Below are positions 24,301 through 36,718 of a stretch of 64,000 nucleotides of DNA, piece by piece; positions within the stretch are counted from its first letter, which is position 1; each line of letters begins with the position of its first letter. The notes under the pieces were generated by a model that worked only from the letters and a program-made list of their open reading frames with translations, ran no database searches and was not told where the DNA came from. This stretch comes from Aplectana chamaeleonis (Eukaryota; Nematoda; Chromadorea; Rhabditida; Cosmocercidae): positions 1 through 64,000 of the forward strand of contig JAPDOI010000173.1 of NCBI GenBank assembly GCA_029168955.1, read 5' to 3'. The position numbers and the translations under genes are program-made.

Positions 24301-26230
24301 CATATAAAGTGTTGGGGACCCATGTAAGAGTGCGCCGAACGCCATATGAAGTGTGCGGGACCCATTTCAGAGTGCGCCGGACGCCATATAAAACGTACGG
24401 GACCCATGTAAGAGTGCGCCGGACGCCGTATGAAGTGTGAGGGGCCAATGCAAGAGCGCGCCGAACGCCATATAAAGTGTGCGGGACCCATGTAAGAGTG
24501 CGCCGAACGCCATATGAAGTGTGCGGGACCCATTTCAGAGTGCGCCGGACGCCATATAAAATGTACGGGACCCATGCAAGAGTGCGCCGGACGCCATATG
24601 AAGTGTGCGGGACCAATGTAAGAGTGCGCCGGACGCCATATGAAGTGTGCGGGACCCATGTAATAGCGCGCCGGACGTCATATAAAGTGTTCGGGACCCA
24701 TGTAAGAGTGCCCCGGACGCCATATAAAGTGTGCGGGACCCATGTACCATGTAAGAGTGCGCCGGACGCCATATGAAGTGTGCGGGACCCATGTAAGTGT
24801 GCGCCGGAGGCCATGGAAAGTGCACTGGACCCATGTAAGAGTGCGCCGGACGCCATATAAAGTGTGCCGGACCCATGCAAGAGCGCGCCGAACGCCATAT
24901 AAAGTGTGCGGGACCCATTTCAGAGTGCGCCGGACGCCATATAAAATGTACGGGACCCATGTAAGAGTGCGCCGGACGCCATATGAAGTGTGCGGGACCA
25001 ATGTAAGAGTGCGCCGAACGCCATATGAAGTGTGCGGGACCCATGTGGGAGTGCGCCGGACGTCATATAAAGTGTGCGGGACCCATGTAAGAGTGCGCCG
25101 AACGCCATATGAAGTGTGCGGGACCCATGTGGGAGTGCGCCGGACGTCATATAAAGTGTGCGGGACCCATGTAAGAGTGCCCCGGACGCCATATAAAGTG
25201 TTTGGGACCCATGTAAGAGTGCGCCGGACGCCATATAAAGTGTGCGGGACCCATGTAAGAGTGCGCCGGACGCCATGGAAAATGCACTGGACCCATGTAA
25301 GAGTGCGCCGGACGCCATATAAAGTGTGCCGGACCCATGCAAAAGCGCGCCGAACGCCATATAAAGTGTGGGGGACCCATGAAGAGTGCGCCGAACGCCA
25401 TATGAAGTGTGCGGGACCCATTTCAGAGTGCCCCGGACGCCATATTTGAGGGACCCATGTAAGAGTGCGCCGGACGCCATATGAAGTGTGAGGGACCAAT
25501 GCAAGAGCGCGCCGAACGCCATATAAAGTGTGCGGGACCCATGTAAGAGTGCGCCGAACGCCATATGAAGTGTGCGGGACCCATTTCAGAGTGCGCCGGA
25601 CGCCATATAAAATGTACGGGACCCATGTAAGAGTGCGCCGGACGCCATATGAAGTGTGCGGGACCAATGTAAGAGTGCGCCGGACGCCATATGAAGTGTG
25701 CGGGACCCATGTAAGAGTGCCCCGGACGCCACATAAAGTGTGCGGGACCCATGTACCATGTAAGAGTGCGCCGGACGCCATATGAAGTGTGCGGGACCCA
25801 TGTAAGAGTGCGCCGGAGGCCATGGAAAGTGCACGGGACCCATGTAGGAGTGCGTCGGACGCCACAGAAAGTGTGAGAGACCCGTGTAAGAGTGCGCCGG
25901 ACGCCATATAAAGTGTGCGGGACCCATGTAAGAGTGCGCCGAACGCCATATGAAGTGTGCGGGACCCATGTAAGAGTGCCCCGGACGCCATATTAAATGT
26001 GAGGGACCCATGTAAGAGTAAGTCCGACGCCATAAAAATGTGCGGGACCCATGTAAGAGTGCGCCGGACGCCATGGAAAGTGCACGGGACCCATGTAGGA
26101 GTGCGTCGGACGCCATATAAAAGTGTGAGAGACCCGTGTAAGAGTGCGCCGGACGCCATAAAAAGTGTGCGGGACCCATGTAAGAGTGCGCCGAACGCCA
26201 TATGAACTGTGCGGGACCCATGTAGGAGGG
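20600..26230 (+). repeat. Long segmental duplication, left copy (partner 28355-34075)
   Basis: Monomer-variant order over about 5.6 kb is repeated 7.75-7.85 kb downstream. The offset is 7,755 at about 20620-21700, 7,838 at about 22170-22830 and 7,842-7,847 beyond 23500. The steps are close to whole 42-bp monomers or single-base indels. Shared rare features include doubled GGAAGCCATGG monomers (21430 and 29185), TGGGGACCC near 24312 and 32156, and CCACATAAAG near 25732 and 33578. Confidence 0.75.
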
Positions 26231-28354
26231 CCCCGGACGCCATATTAAATGTACGGGACCCATGTAAGAGTGCGCCGGACGCCATATGAAGTGTGCGGGA
26301 CCAATGTAAGAGTGCGCCGGACGCCATATGAAGTGTGCGGGACCCATGTAATAGCGCGCCGGACGTCATATAAAGTGTTCGGGACCCATGTAAGAGTGCC
26401 CCGGACGCCATATAAAGTGTGCGGGACCCATGTACCATGTAAGAGTGCGCCGGACGCCATATGAAGTGTGCGGGACCCATTTCAGAGTGCGCCGGACGCC
26501 ATGGAAAATGCACTGGACCCATGTAAGAGTGCGCCGGACGCCATATAAAGTGTGCCGGACCCATGCAAGAGCGCGCCGAACGCCATATAAAGTGTGCGGG
26601 ACCCATTTCAGAGTGCGCCGGAGGCCATATAAAATGTACGGGACCCATTTCAGAGTGCGCCGGACGCCATATAAAACGTACGGGACCCATGTAAGAGTGC
26701 GCCGGACGCATTATGAAGTGTGCGGGACCCATGTAAGAGTGCGCCGGACGCCATATAAAGTGTGAGGGACCCATGTAAGAGCGCGCCGAACGCCATATAA
26801 AGTGTGCGTCACCCATGTAAGAGTGCGCCGAACGCCATATGAAGTGTTCGGGACCCATGTAAGAGTGCGCCGGACGCCATATAAAGTGTGCGGGACCCAT
26901 TTGAGAGTGCGACGGACGCCATATAAAGTGTGCGGTACCCATGTAAGAGTGCCCTGGATGCCATAAAAATGTGCGGGACCCATGAAAGAGTGCGCCGGAC
27001 GCCATGAAAAGTGCACTGGACCCATGCAAGAGCGCGCCGAACGCCATATAAAGTGTGCGGGACCCATGTAAGAGTGCGCCGAACGCCATATGAAGTGTGC
27101 GGGACCCATTTCAGAGTGCGCCGGACGCCATATAAAACGTACGGGACCCATGTAAGAGTGCGCCGGACGCCATATGAAGTGTGAGGGACCAATGCAAGAG
27201 CGCGCCGAACGCCATATAAAGTGTGCGGGACCCATGTAAGAGTGCGCCGAACGCCATATGAAGTGTGCGGGACCCATTTCAGAGTGCGCCGGACGCCATA
27301 TGAAGTGTTTGGGACCCATGTAAGAGTGCGCCGGACGCCATATGAAGTGTGAGGGACCAATGCAAGAGCGCGCCGAACGCCATATGAAGTGTGCGGGACC
27401 CATGTACCATGTAAGAGTGCGCCGGACGCCATATGAAGTGTGCGGGACCCATGTAAGAGTGCGCCGGAGGCCATGGAAAGTGCACTGGACCCATGTAAGG
27501 GTGCGCCGGACGCCATATAAAGTGTGCCGGACCCATGCAAGAGCGCGCCGAACGCCATATGAAGTGTGCGGGACCAATGTAAGAGTGCGCCGAACGCCAT
27601 ATGAAGTGTGCGGGACCCATGTAAGAGTGCGCCGGACGCCATATAAAGTGTGAGGGACCCATGTAAGAGCGCGCCGAACGCCATATAAAGTGTGCGTCAC
27701 CCATGTAAGAGTGCGCCGGAGGCCATGGAAAGTGCACTGGACCCATGTGGGAGTGCGCCGGACGTCATATAAAGTGTGCGGGACCCATTTCAGAGTGCGC
27801 CGGACGCCATATAAAATGTGCGGGACCCATGTAAGAGTGCGCCGGACGCCATATGAAGTGTGCGGGACCAATGTAAGAGTGCGCCGAACGCCATATGAAA
27901 TGTGCGGGACCCATGTAAGAGTGCGCCGGACGTCATATAAAGTGTGCGGGACCCATGTAAGAGTGCGCCGGACGCCATATTAAATGTGAGGGACCCATGT
28001 AAGAGTGCGTCGGACGCCATAGAAAGTGTAAGACCCATGTAAAAGTGCGCCGGACGCCATATAAAGTGTTTGGGACCCATGTAAGAGTGCGCCGAACGCC
28101 ATATGAAGTGTGCGGGACCCATTTCAGAGTGCGCCGGACGCCATATAAAGTGTGCGGGACTCATGTAAGAGTGTCCCGGACGCCATAAAAATGTGCGGGA
28201 CCCATGTAAGAGTGCGCCGGACGCCATGGAAAGTGCACGGGACCCATGTAAGAGTGCGCCGCACGCCATATAAAGTGTGCGGGACCCATGTAGGAGTGCG
28301 CCGGACGCCATATGAAGTGTGCGGGACCCATGTAAGAGTGCGCCGGACGCCATA

Positions 28355-31300
28355 TGAAGGGTGCGGGACCCATTTCAGAGTGCGCCGGACGCCATATAAA
28401 ATGTACGGGACCCATGTAAGAGTGCGCCGGACGCCATATGAAGTGTGCGGGACCAATGTAAGAGTGCGCCGAACGCCATATGAAATGTGCGGGACCCATG
28501 TGGGAGTGCGCCGGACGCCATATAAAGTGTGCCGGACCCATGCAAGAGCGCGCCGAACGCCATATGAAGTGTGCGGGAGCAATGTAAGAGTGCGCCGAAC
28601 GCCATATGAAGTGTGCGGGACCCATGTAAGAGTGCGCCGGACGCCATATAAAGTGTGCGTCACCCATGTAAGAGTGCGCCGGAGGCCATGGAAAGTGCAC
28701 TGGACCCATGTAAGAGTGCGCCGGACGCCATATAAAGTGTGCCGGACCCATTTCAGAGTGCGCCGGACGCCATATAAAATGTACGGGACCCATGTAAGAG
28801 TGCGCCGGACGCCATATGAAGTGTGCGGGACCAATGTAAGAGTGCGCCGAACCCCATATGAAATGTGGGGGACCCGTGTGGGAGTGCGCCGAACGCCATA
28901 TAAAGTGTGCGGGACCCATGTAAGAGTGCCCCGGACGCCATATTAAATGTGAGGGACCCATGTAAGAGTGCGTCGGACGCCATAGAAAGTGTGAGAAGCC
29001 CATGTAAAAGTGCGCCGGACGCCATATAAAGTGTTTGGGACCCATGTAAGAGTGCGCCGAACGCCATATGAAGTGTGCGGGACCCATGTAAGAGTGCGTC
29101 GGACGCCATAGAAAGTGTGAGAGGCCCATGTAAAAATGCGCCGGACGCCATATAAAGTGTTTGGGACCCATGTAAGAGTGCGCCGGAAGCCATGGAAAGT
29201 GCACTGGACCCATGTAAGAGTGCGCCGGAAGCCATGGAATTTGCACTGGACCCATGTAAGAGTGCGCCGGACGCCATATAAAGTGTGCCGGACCCATGCA
29301 AGAGCGCGCCGAACGCCAATAAAGTGTGCGGGACCCATTTCAGAGTGCGCCGGACGCCATATAAAATGTACGGGACCCATGTAAGAGTGCGCCGGACGCC
29401 ATATGAAATGTGCGGGACCCATGTGGGAGTGCGCCGGACGTCATATAAAGTGTGAGGGACCCATGTAAGAGTGCGTCGAACGCCATAGAAAGTGTGAGAA
29501 GCCCATGTAAGAGTGCGTCGGACGCCATAGAAAGTGTGAGAAGCCCATGTAAAAGTGCGCCGGACGCCATATAAAGTGTTTGGGACCCATGTAAGAGTGC
29601 GCCGAACGCCATATGAAGTGTGCGGGACCCATTTCAGAGTGCGCCGGACGCCATATAAAACGTACGGGACCCATGTAAGAGTGCGCCGGACGCCATATGA
29701 AGTGTGAGGGACCAATGCAAGAGCGCGCCGAACGCCATATAAAGTGTGCGGGACCCATGTAAGAGTGCGCCGAACGCCATATGAAGTGTGCGGGACCCAT
29801 TTCAGAGTGCGCCGGACGCCATATAAAATGTACGGGACCCATGTAAGAGTGCGCCGGACGCCATATGAAGTGTGCGGGACCAATGTAAGAGTGCGCCGGA
29901 CGCCATATGAAGTGTGCGGGACCCATGTAATAGCGCGCCGGACGTCATATAAAGTGTTCGGGACCCATGTAAGAGTGCCCCGGACGCCATATAAAGTGTG
30001 CGGGACCCATGTACCATGTAAGAGTGCGCCGGACGCCATATGAAGTGTGCGGGACCCATGTAAGAGTGCGCCGGAGGCCATGGAAAGTGCACTGGACCCA
30101 TGTAAGAGTGCGCCGGACGCCATATAAAGTGTGCCGGACCCATGCAAGAGCGCGCCGAACGCCATATAAAGTGTGCGGGACCCATTTCAGAGTGCGCCGG
30201 ACGCCATATAAAATGTACGGGACCCATGTAAGAGTGCGCCGGACGCCATATGAAGTGTGCGGGACCAATGTAAGAGTGCGCCGAACGCCATATGAAGTGT
30301 GCGGGACCCATGTGGGAGTGCGCCGGACGTCATATAAAGTGTGCGGGACCCATGTAAGAGTGCCCCGGACGCCATATTAAATGTGAGGGACCCATGTAAG
30401 AGTGCGTCGGACGCCATAGAAAGTGTGAGAAGCCCATGTAAAAATGCGCCGGACGCCATATAAAGTGTTTGGGACCCATGTAAGAGTGCGCCGGACGCCA
30501 TATAAAGTGTGCGGGACCCATGTAAGAGTGCGCCGGACGCCATGGAAAATGCACTGGACCCATGTAAGAGTGCGCCGGACGCCATATAAAGTGTGCCGGA
30601 CCCATGCAAGAGCGCGCCGAACGCCATATAAAGTGTGCGGGACCCATGTAAGAGTGCGCCGAACGCCATATGAAGTGTGCGGGACCCATTTCAGAGTGCG
30701 CCGGACGCCATATAAAACGTACGGGACCCATGTAAGAGTGCGCCGGACGCCATATGAAGTGTGAGGGACCAATGCAAGAGCGCGCCGAACGCCATATAAA
30801 GTGTGCGGGACCCATGTAAGAGTGCGCCGAACGCCATATGAAGTGTGCGGGACCCATTTCAGAGTGCGCCGGACGCCATATAAAATGTACGGGACCCATG
30901 TAAGAGTGCGCCGGACGCCATATGAAGTGTGCGGGACCAATGTAAGAGTGCGCCGGACGCCATATGAAGTGTGCGGGACCCATGTAAGAGTGCCCCGGAC
31001 GCCATATAAAGTGTGCGGGACCCATGTACCATGTAAGAGTGCGCCGGACGCCATATGAAGTGTGCGGGACCCATGTAAGAGTGCGCCGGAGGCCATGGAA
31101 AGTGCACGGGACCCATGTAGGAGTGCGTCGGACGCCACAGAAAGTGTGAGAGACCCGTGTAAGAGTGCGCCGGACGCCATATAAAGTGTGCGGGACCCAT
31201 GTAAGAGTGCGCCGAACGCCATATGAAGTGTGCGGGACCCATGTAAGAGTGCCCCGGACGCCATATGAAGTGTTTGGGACCCATGTAAGAGTGCTCCGAA

Positions 31301-34075
31301 CGCCATATGAAGTGTGCGGGACCCATTTCAGAGTGCGCCGGACGCCATATAAAGTGTGCGGTACCCATGTAAGAGTGCCCTGGATGCCATAAAAATGTGC
31401 GGGACCCATGAAAGAGTGCGCCGGACGCCATGAAAAGTGCACTGGACCCATGTAAGAGTGCGCCGTACGTCATATAAAGTGAGTGGGACCCATGTAAGAG
31501 TGCCCCGGACGCCATATAAAATGTACGGGACCCATGTAAGAGTGCGCCGGACGCCATATGAAGTGTGCGGGACCAATGTAAGAGTGCGCCGAACGCCATA
31601 TAAAGTGTGCGGGACCCATGTAAGAGTGCGTCGGACGCCATAGAAAGTGTGAGAGGCCCATGTAAAAATGCGCCGGACGCCATATAAAGTGTTTGGGACC
31701 CATGTAAGAGTGCGCCGGAAGCCATGGAAAGTGCACTGGACCCATGTAAGAGTGCGCCGGAAGCCATGGAAAGTGCACTGGACCCATGTAAGAGTGCGCC
31801 GGACGCCATATAAAGTGTGCCGGACCCATGCAAGAGCGCGCCGAACGCCATATAAAGTGTGCGGGACCCATTTCAGAGTGCGCCGGACGCCATATAAAAT
31901 GTACGGGACCCATGTAAGAGTGCGCCGGACGCCATATGAAATGTGCGGGACCAATGTAAGAGTGCGCCGAACGCCATATGAAATGTGCGGGACCCATGTG
32001 GGAGTGCGCCGGACGTCATATAAAGTGTGCGGGACCCATGTAAGAGTGCCCCGGACGCCATATTAAATGTGAGGGACCCATGTAAGAGTGCGTCGGACGC
32101 CATAGAAAGTGTGAGAAGCCCATGTAAAAGTGCACCGGACGCCATATAAAGTGTTGGGGACCCATGTAAGAGTGCGCCGAACGCCATATGAAGTGTGCGG
32201 GACCCATTTCAGAGTGCGCCGGACGCCATATAAAACGTACGGGACCCATGTAAGAGTGCGCCGGACGCCATATGAAGTGTGAGGGGCCAATGCAAGAGCG
32301 CGCCGAACGCCATATAAAGTGTGCGGGACCCATGTAAGAGTGCGCCGAACGCCATATGAAGTGTGCGGGACCCATTTCAGAGTGCGCCGGACGCCATATA
32401 AAATGTACGGGACCCATGCAAGAGTGCGCCGGACGCCATATGAAGTGTGCGGGACCAATGTAAGAGTGCGCCGGACGCCATATGAAGTGTGCGGGCCCCA
32501 TGTAATAGCGCGCCGGACGTCATATAAAGTGTTCGGGACCCATGTAAGAGTGCCCCGGACGCCATATAAAGTGTGCGGGACCCATGTACCATGTAAGAGT
32601 GCGCCGGACGCCATATGAAGTGTGCGGGACCCATGTAAGTGTGCGCCGGAGGCCATGGAAAGTGCACTGGACCCATGTAAGAGTGCGCCGGACGCCATAT
32701 AAAGTGTGCCGGACCCATGCAAGAGCGCGCCGAACGCCATATAAAGTGTGCGGGACCCATTTCAGAGTGCGCCGGACGCCATATAAAATGTGCAGGACCC
32801 ATGTAAGAGTGCGCCGGACGCCATATGAAGTGTGCGGGACCAATGTAAGAGTGCGCCGAACGCCATATGAAGTGTGCGGGACCCATGTGGGAGTGCGCCG
32901 CACGTCATATAAAGTGTGCGGGACCCATGTAAGAGTGCGCCGAACGCCATATGAAGTGTGCGGGACCCATGTGAAGTGCGCCGGACGACATATAAAGTGT
33001 GCGGGACCCATGTAAGAGTGCCCCGGACGCCATATAAAGTGTTTGGGACCCATGTAAGAGTGCGCCGGACGCCATATAAAGTGTGCGGGACCCATGTAAG
33101 AGTGCGCCGCACGCCATGGAAAATGCACTGGACCCATGTAAGAGTGCGCCGGACGCCATATAAAGTGTGCCGGACCCATGCAAGAGCGCGCCGAACGCCA
33201 TATAAAGTGTGCGGGACCCATGTAAGAGTGCGCCGAACGCCATATGAAGTGTGCGGGACCCATTTCAGAGTGCGCCGGACGCCATATAAAACGTACGGGA
33301 CCCATGTAAGAGTGCGCCGGACGCCATATGAAGTGTGAGGGACCAATGCAAGAGCGCGCCGAACGCCATATAAAGTGTGCGGGACCCATGTAAGAGTGCG
33401 CCGAACGCCATATGAAGTGTGCGGGACCCATTTCAGAGTGCGCCGGACGCCATATAAAATGTACGGGACCCATGTAAGAGTGCGCCGGACGCCATATGAA
33501 GTGTGCGGGACCAATGTAAGAGTGCGCCGGACGCCATATGAAGTGTGCGGGACCCATGTAAGAGTGCCCCGGACGCCACATAAAGTGTGCGGGACCCATG
33601 TACCATGTAAGAGTGCGCCGGACGCCATATGAAGTGTGCGGGACCCATGTAAGAGTGCGCCGGAGGCCATGGAAAGTGCACGGGACCCATGTAGGAGTGC
33701 GTCGGACGCCACAGAAAGTGTGAGAGACCCGTGTAAGAGTGCGCCGGACGCCATATAAAGTGTGCGGGACCCATGTAAGAGTGCGCCGAACGCCATATGA
33801 AGTGTTCGGGACCCATGTAAGAGTGCCCCGGACGCCATATTAAATGTGAGGGACCCATGTAAGAGTAAGTCCGACGCCATAAAAATGTGCGGGACCCATG
33901 TAAGAGTGCGCCGGACGCCATGGAAAGTGCACGGGACCCATGTAGGAGTGCGTCGGACGCCATATAAAAGTGTGAGAGACCCGTGTAAGAGTGCGCCGGA
34001 CGCCATAAAAAGTGTGCGGGACCCATGTAAGAGTGCGCCGAACGCCATATGAACTGTGCGGGACCCATGTAGGAG
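28355..34075 (+). repeat. Long segmental duplication, right copy (partner 20600-26230)
   Basis: This is the downstream partner of the block above, with the same ordered series of variant monomers. The two copies differ by occasional whole-monomer gains or losses and sparse substitutions, as expected after unequal exchange. Confidence 0.75.
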
Positions 34076-36718
34076 GGCCCCGGACGCCATATTAAATTTG
34101 AGGGACCCATGTTAGAGTAAGTCCGACGCCATAAAAATGTGCGGGACCCATGTAAGAGTGCGCCGGAGGCCATGGAAAGTGCACGGGACCCATGTAAGAG
34201 TGCGCCGGACGCCATATAAAGTGTGCGGGACCCATGTAAGAGTGCGCCGAACGCCATATGAAGTGTTCGGGACCCATGTAAGAGTGCGCCGGACGCCATA
34301 TAAAGTGTGCGGGACCCATGTACCATGTAAGAGTGCGCCGGACGCCATATGAAGTGTGCGGGACCCATGTAAGAGTGCGCCGGAGGCCATGGAAAGTGCA
34401 CGGGACCCATGTAAGAGTGCGCCGGACGACATATAGTGTGAGGGACCCATGTAAGAGCGCGCCGAACGCCATATAAAGTGTGCGGGACCCATGTAAGAGT
34501 GCGCCGAACGCCATATGAAGTGTTCGGGACCCATGTAAGAGTGCGCCGGACGCCATATAAAGTGTGCGGGACCCATGTAAGAGTGCGCCGGACGCCATAT
34601 AAAGTGTGCGGGACCCATGTAAGAGTGCGCCGAACGCCATATGAAGTGTGCGGAACCCATGTGGGAGTGCGCCGGACGTCATATAAAGTGAGCGGGACCC
34701 ATGTAAGAGTGCCCCGGACGCCATATTTGAGGGACCCATGTAAGAGTGCGTCGGACGCCATAGAAAGTGTGAGAGGCCCATGTAAAAATGCGCCGGACGC
34801 CATGGAAAGTGCACTGGACCCATGTAAGAGTGCGCCGGACGCCATATAAAGTGTGCCGGACCCATGCAAGAGCGCGCCGAACGCCATATAAAGTGTGGGG
34901 GACCCATGTAAGAGTGCGCCGAACGCCACATGAAGTGTGCGGGACCCATTTCAGAGTGCGCCGGACGCCATATAAAATGTACGGGACCCATGTAAGAGTG
35001 CGCCGGACGCCATATGAAGTGTGCGGGACCAATGTAAGAGTGCGCCGAACGCCATATAAAGTGTGCGGGACCCATGTAAGAGTGCCCCGGACGCCATATT
35101 AAATGTGAGGGACCCATGTAAGAGTGCGTCGGACGCCATAGAAAGTGTGAGAAGCCCAAGTAAAAGTGCGCCGGACGCCATATAAGTGTGCGGGACCCAT
35201 GTAAGAGTGCGCCCGACGCTATATAAAGTGTGCCTGACCCATGCAAGAGCGCGCCGAACGACATATAAAGTGTGCGGGACCCATGTAAGAGTGCGCCGAA
35301 CGCCATATGAAGTGTGCGGGACCCATTTCAGAGTGCGCCGAACGCCACATGAAGTGTGCGGGACCCATTTCAGAGTGCGCCGGACGCCATATAAAATGTA
35401 CGGGACCCATGTAAGAGTGCGCCGGACGCCATATGAAGTGTGCGGGACCAATGTAAGAGTGCGCCGAACGCCATATGAAGTGTGCGGGACCCATGTAAGA
35501 GTGCGCCGGAGGCCATGGAAAGTGCACGGGACCCATGTAGGAGTGCGTCGGACGCCACAGAAAGTGTGAGAGACCCGTGTAAGAGTGCGCCGGACGCCAT
35601 ATAAAGTGTGCGGGACCCATGTAAGAGTGCGCCGAACGCCATATGAAGTGTTCGGGACCCATGTAAGAGTGCCCCGGACGCCATATTAAATGTGAGGGAC
35701 CCATGTAAGAGTAAGTCCGACGCCATAAAAATGTGCGGGACCCATGTAAGAGTGCGCCGGACGCCATGGAAAGTGCACGGGACCCATGTAGGAGTGCGTC
35801 GGACGCCATATAAAAGTGTGAGAGACCCGTGTAAGAGTGCGCCGGACGCCATAAAAAGTGTGCGGGACCCATGTAAGAGTGCGCCGAACGCCATATGAAC
35901 TGTGCGGGACCCATGTAGGAGGGCCCCGGACGCCATATTAAATTTGAGGGACCCATGTTAGAGTAAGTCCGACGCCATAAAAATGTGCGGGACCCATGTA
36001 AGAGTGCGCCGGACGCCATATAAAGTGTGAGGGACCCATGTAAGAGCGCGCCGAACGCCATATAAAGTGTGCGGGACCCATGTAAGAGTGCGCCGAACGC
36101 CATATGAAGTGTTCGGGACCCATGTAAGAGTGCGCCGGACGCCATATAAAGTGTGCGGGACCCATGTACCATGTAAGAGTGCGCCGGACGCCATATGAAG
36201 TGTGCGGGACCCATGTAAGAGTGCGCCGGAGGCCATGGAAAGTGCACGGGACCCATGTAAGAGTGCGCCGGACGACATATAAAGTGTGAGGGACCCATGT
36301 AAGAGCGCGCCGAACGCCATATAAAGTGTGCGGGACCCATGTAAGAGTGCGCCGAACGCCATATGAAGTGTTCGGGACCCATGTAAGAGTGCGCCGGACG
36401 CCATATAAAGTGTGCGGGACCCATGTAAGAGTGCGCCGGACGCCATATAAAGTGTGCGGGACCCATGTAAGAGTGCGCCGAACGCCATATGAAGTGTGCG
36501 GAACCCATGTGGGAGTGCGCCGGACGTCATATAAAGTGAGCGGGACCCATGTAAGAGTGCCCCGGACGCCATATTTGAGGGACCCATGTAAGAGTGCGTC
36601 GGACGCCATAGAAAGTGTGAGAGGCCCATGTAAAAATGCGCCGGACGCCATGGAAAGTGCACTGGACCCATGTAAGAGTGCGCAGGACGCCATATAAAGT
36701 GTGCCGGACCCATGCAAG
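33620..36718 (+). repeat. Duplication of ~1.25 kb at 1,846-1,848-bp offset
   Basis: Positions 33620-34870 correspond to 35466-36718. Shared landmarks are the GTAAGTCCGACGCC monomers (33867 and 35713), the CCATATTTGAGGGACCC shortened monomer (34722 and 36570) and the GGTCAT-type CGGACGTCATATAAAGTGAG monomer (34673 and 36521). The copies diverge after about 36718. Confidence 0.75.
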
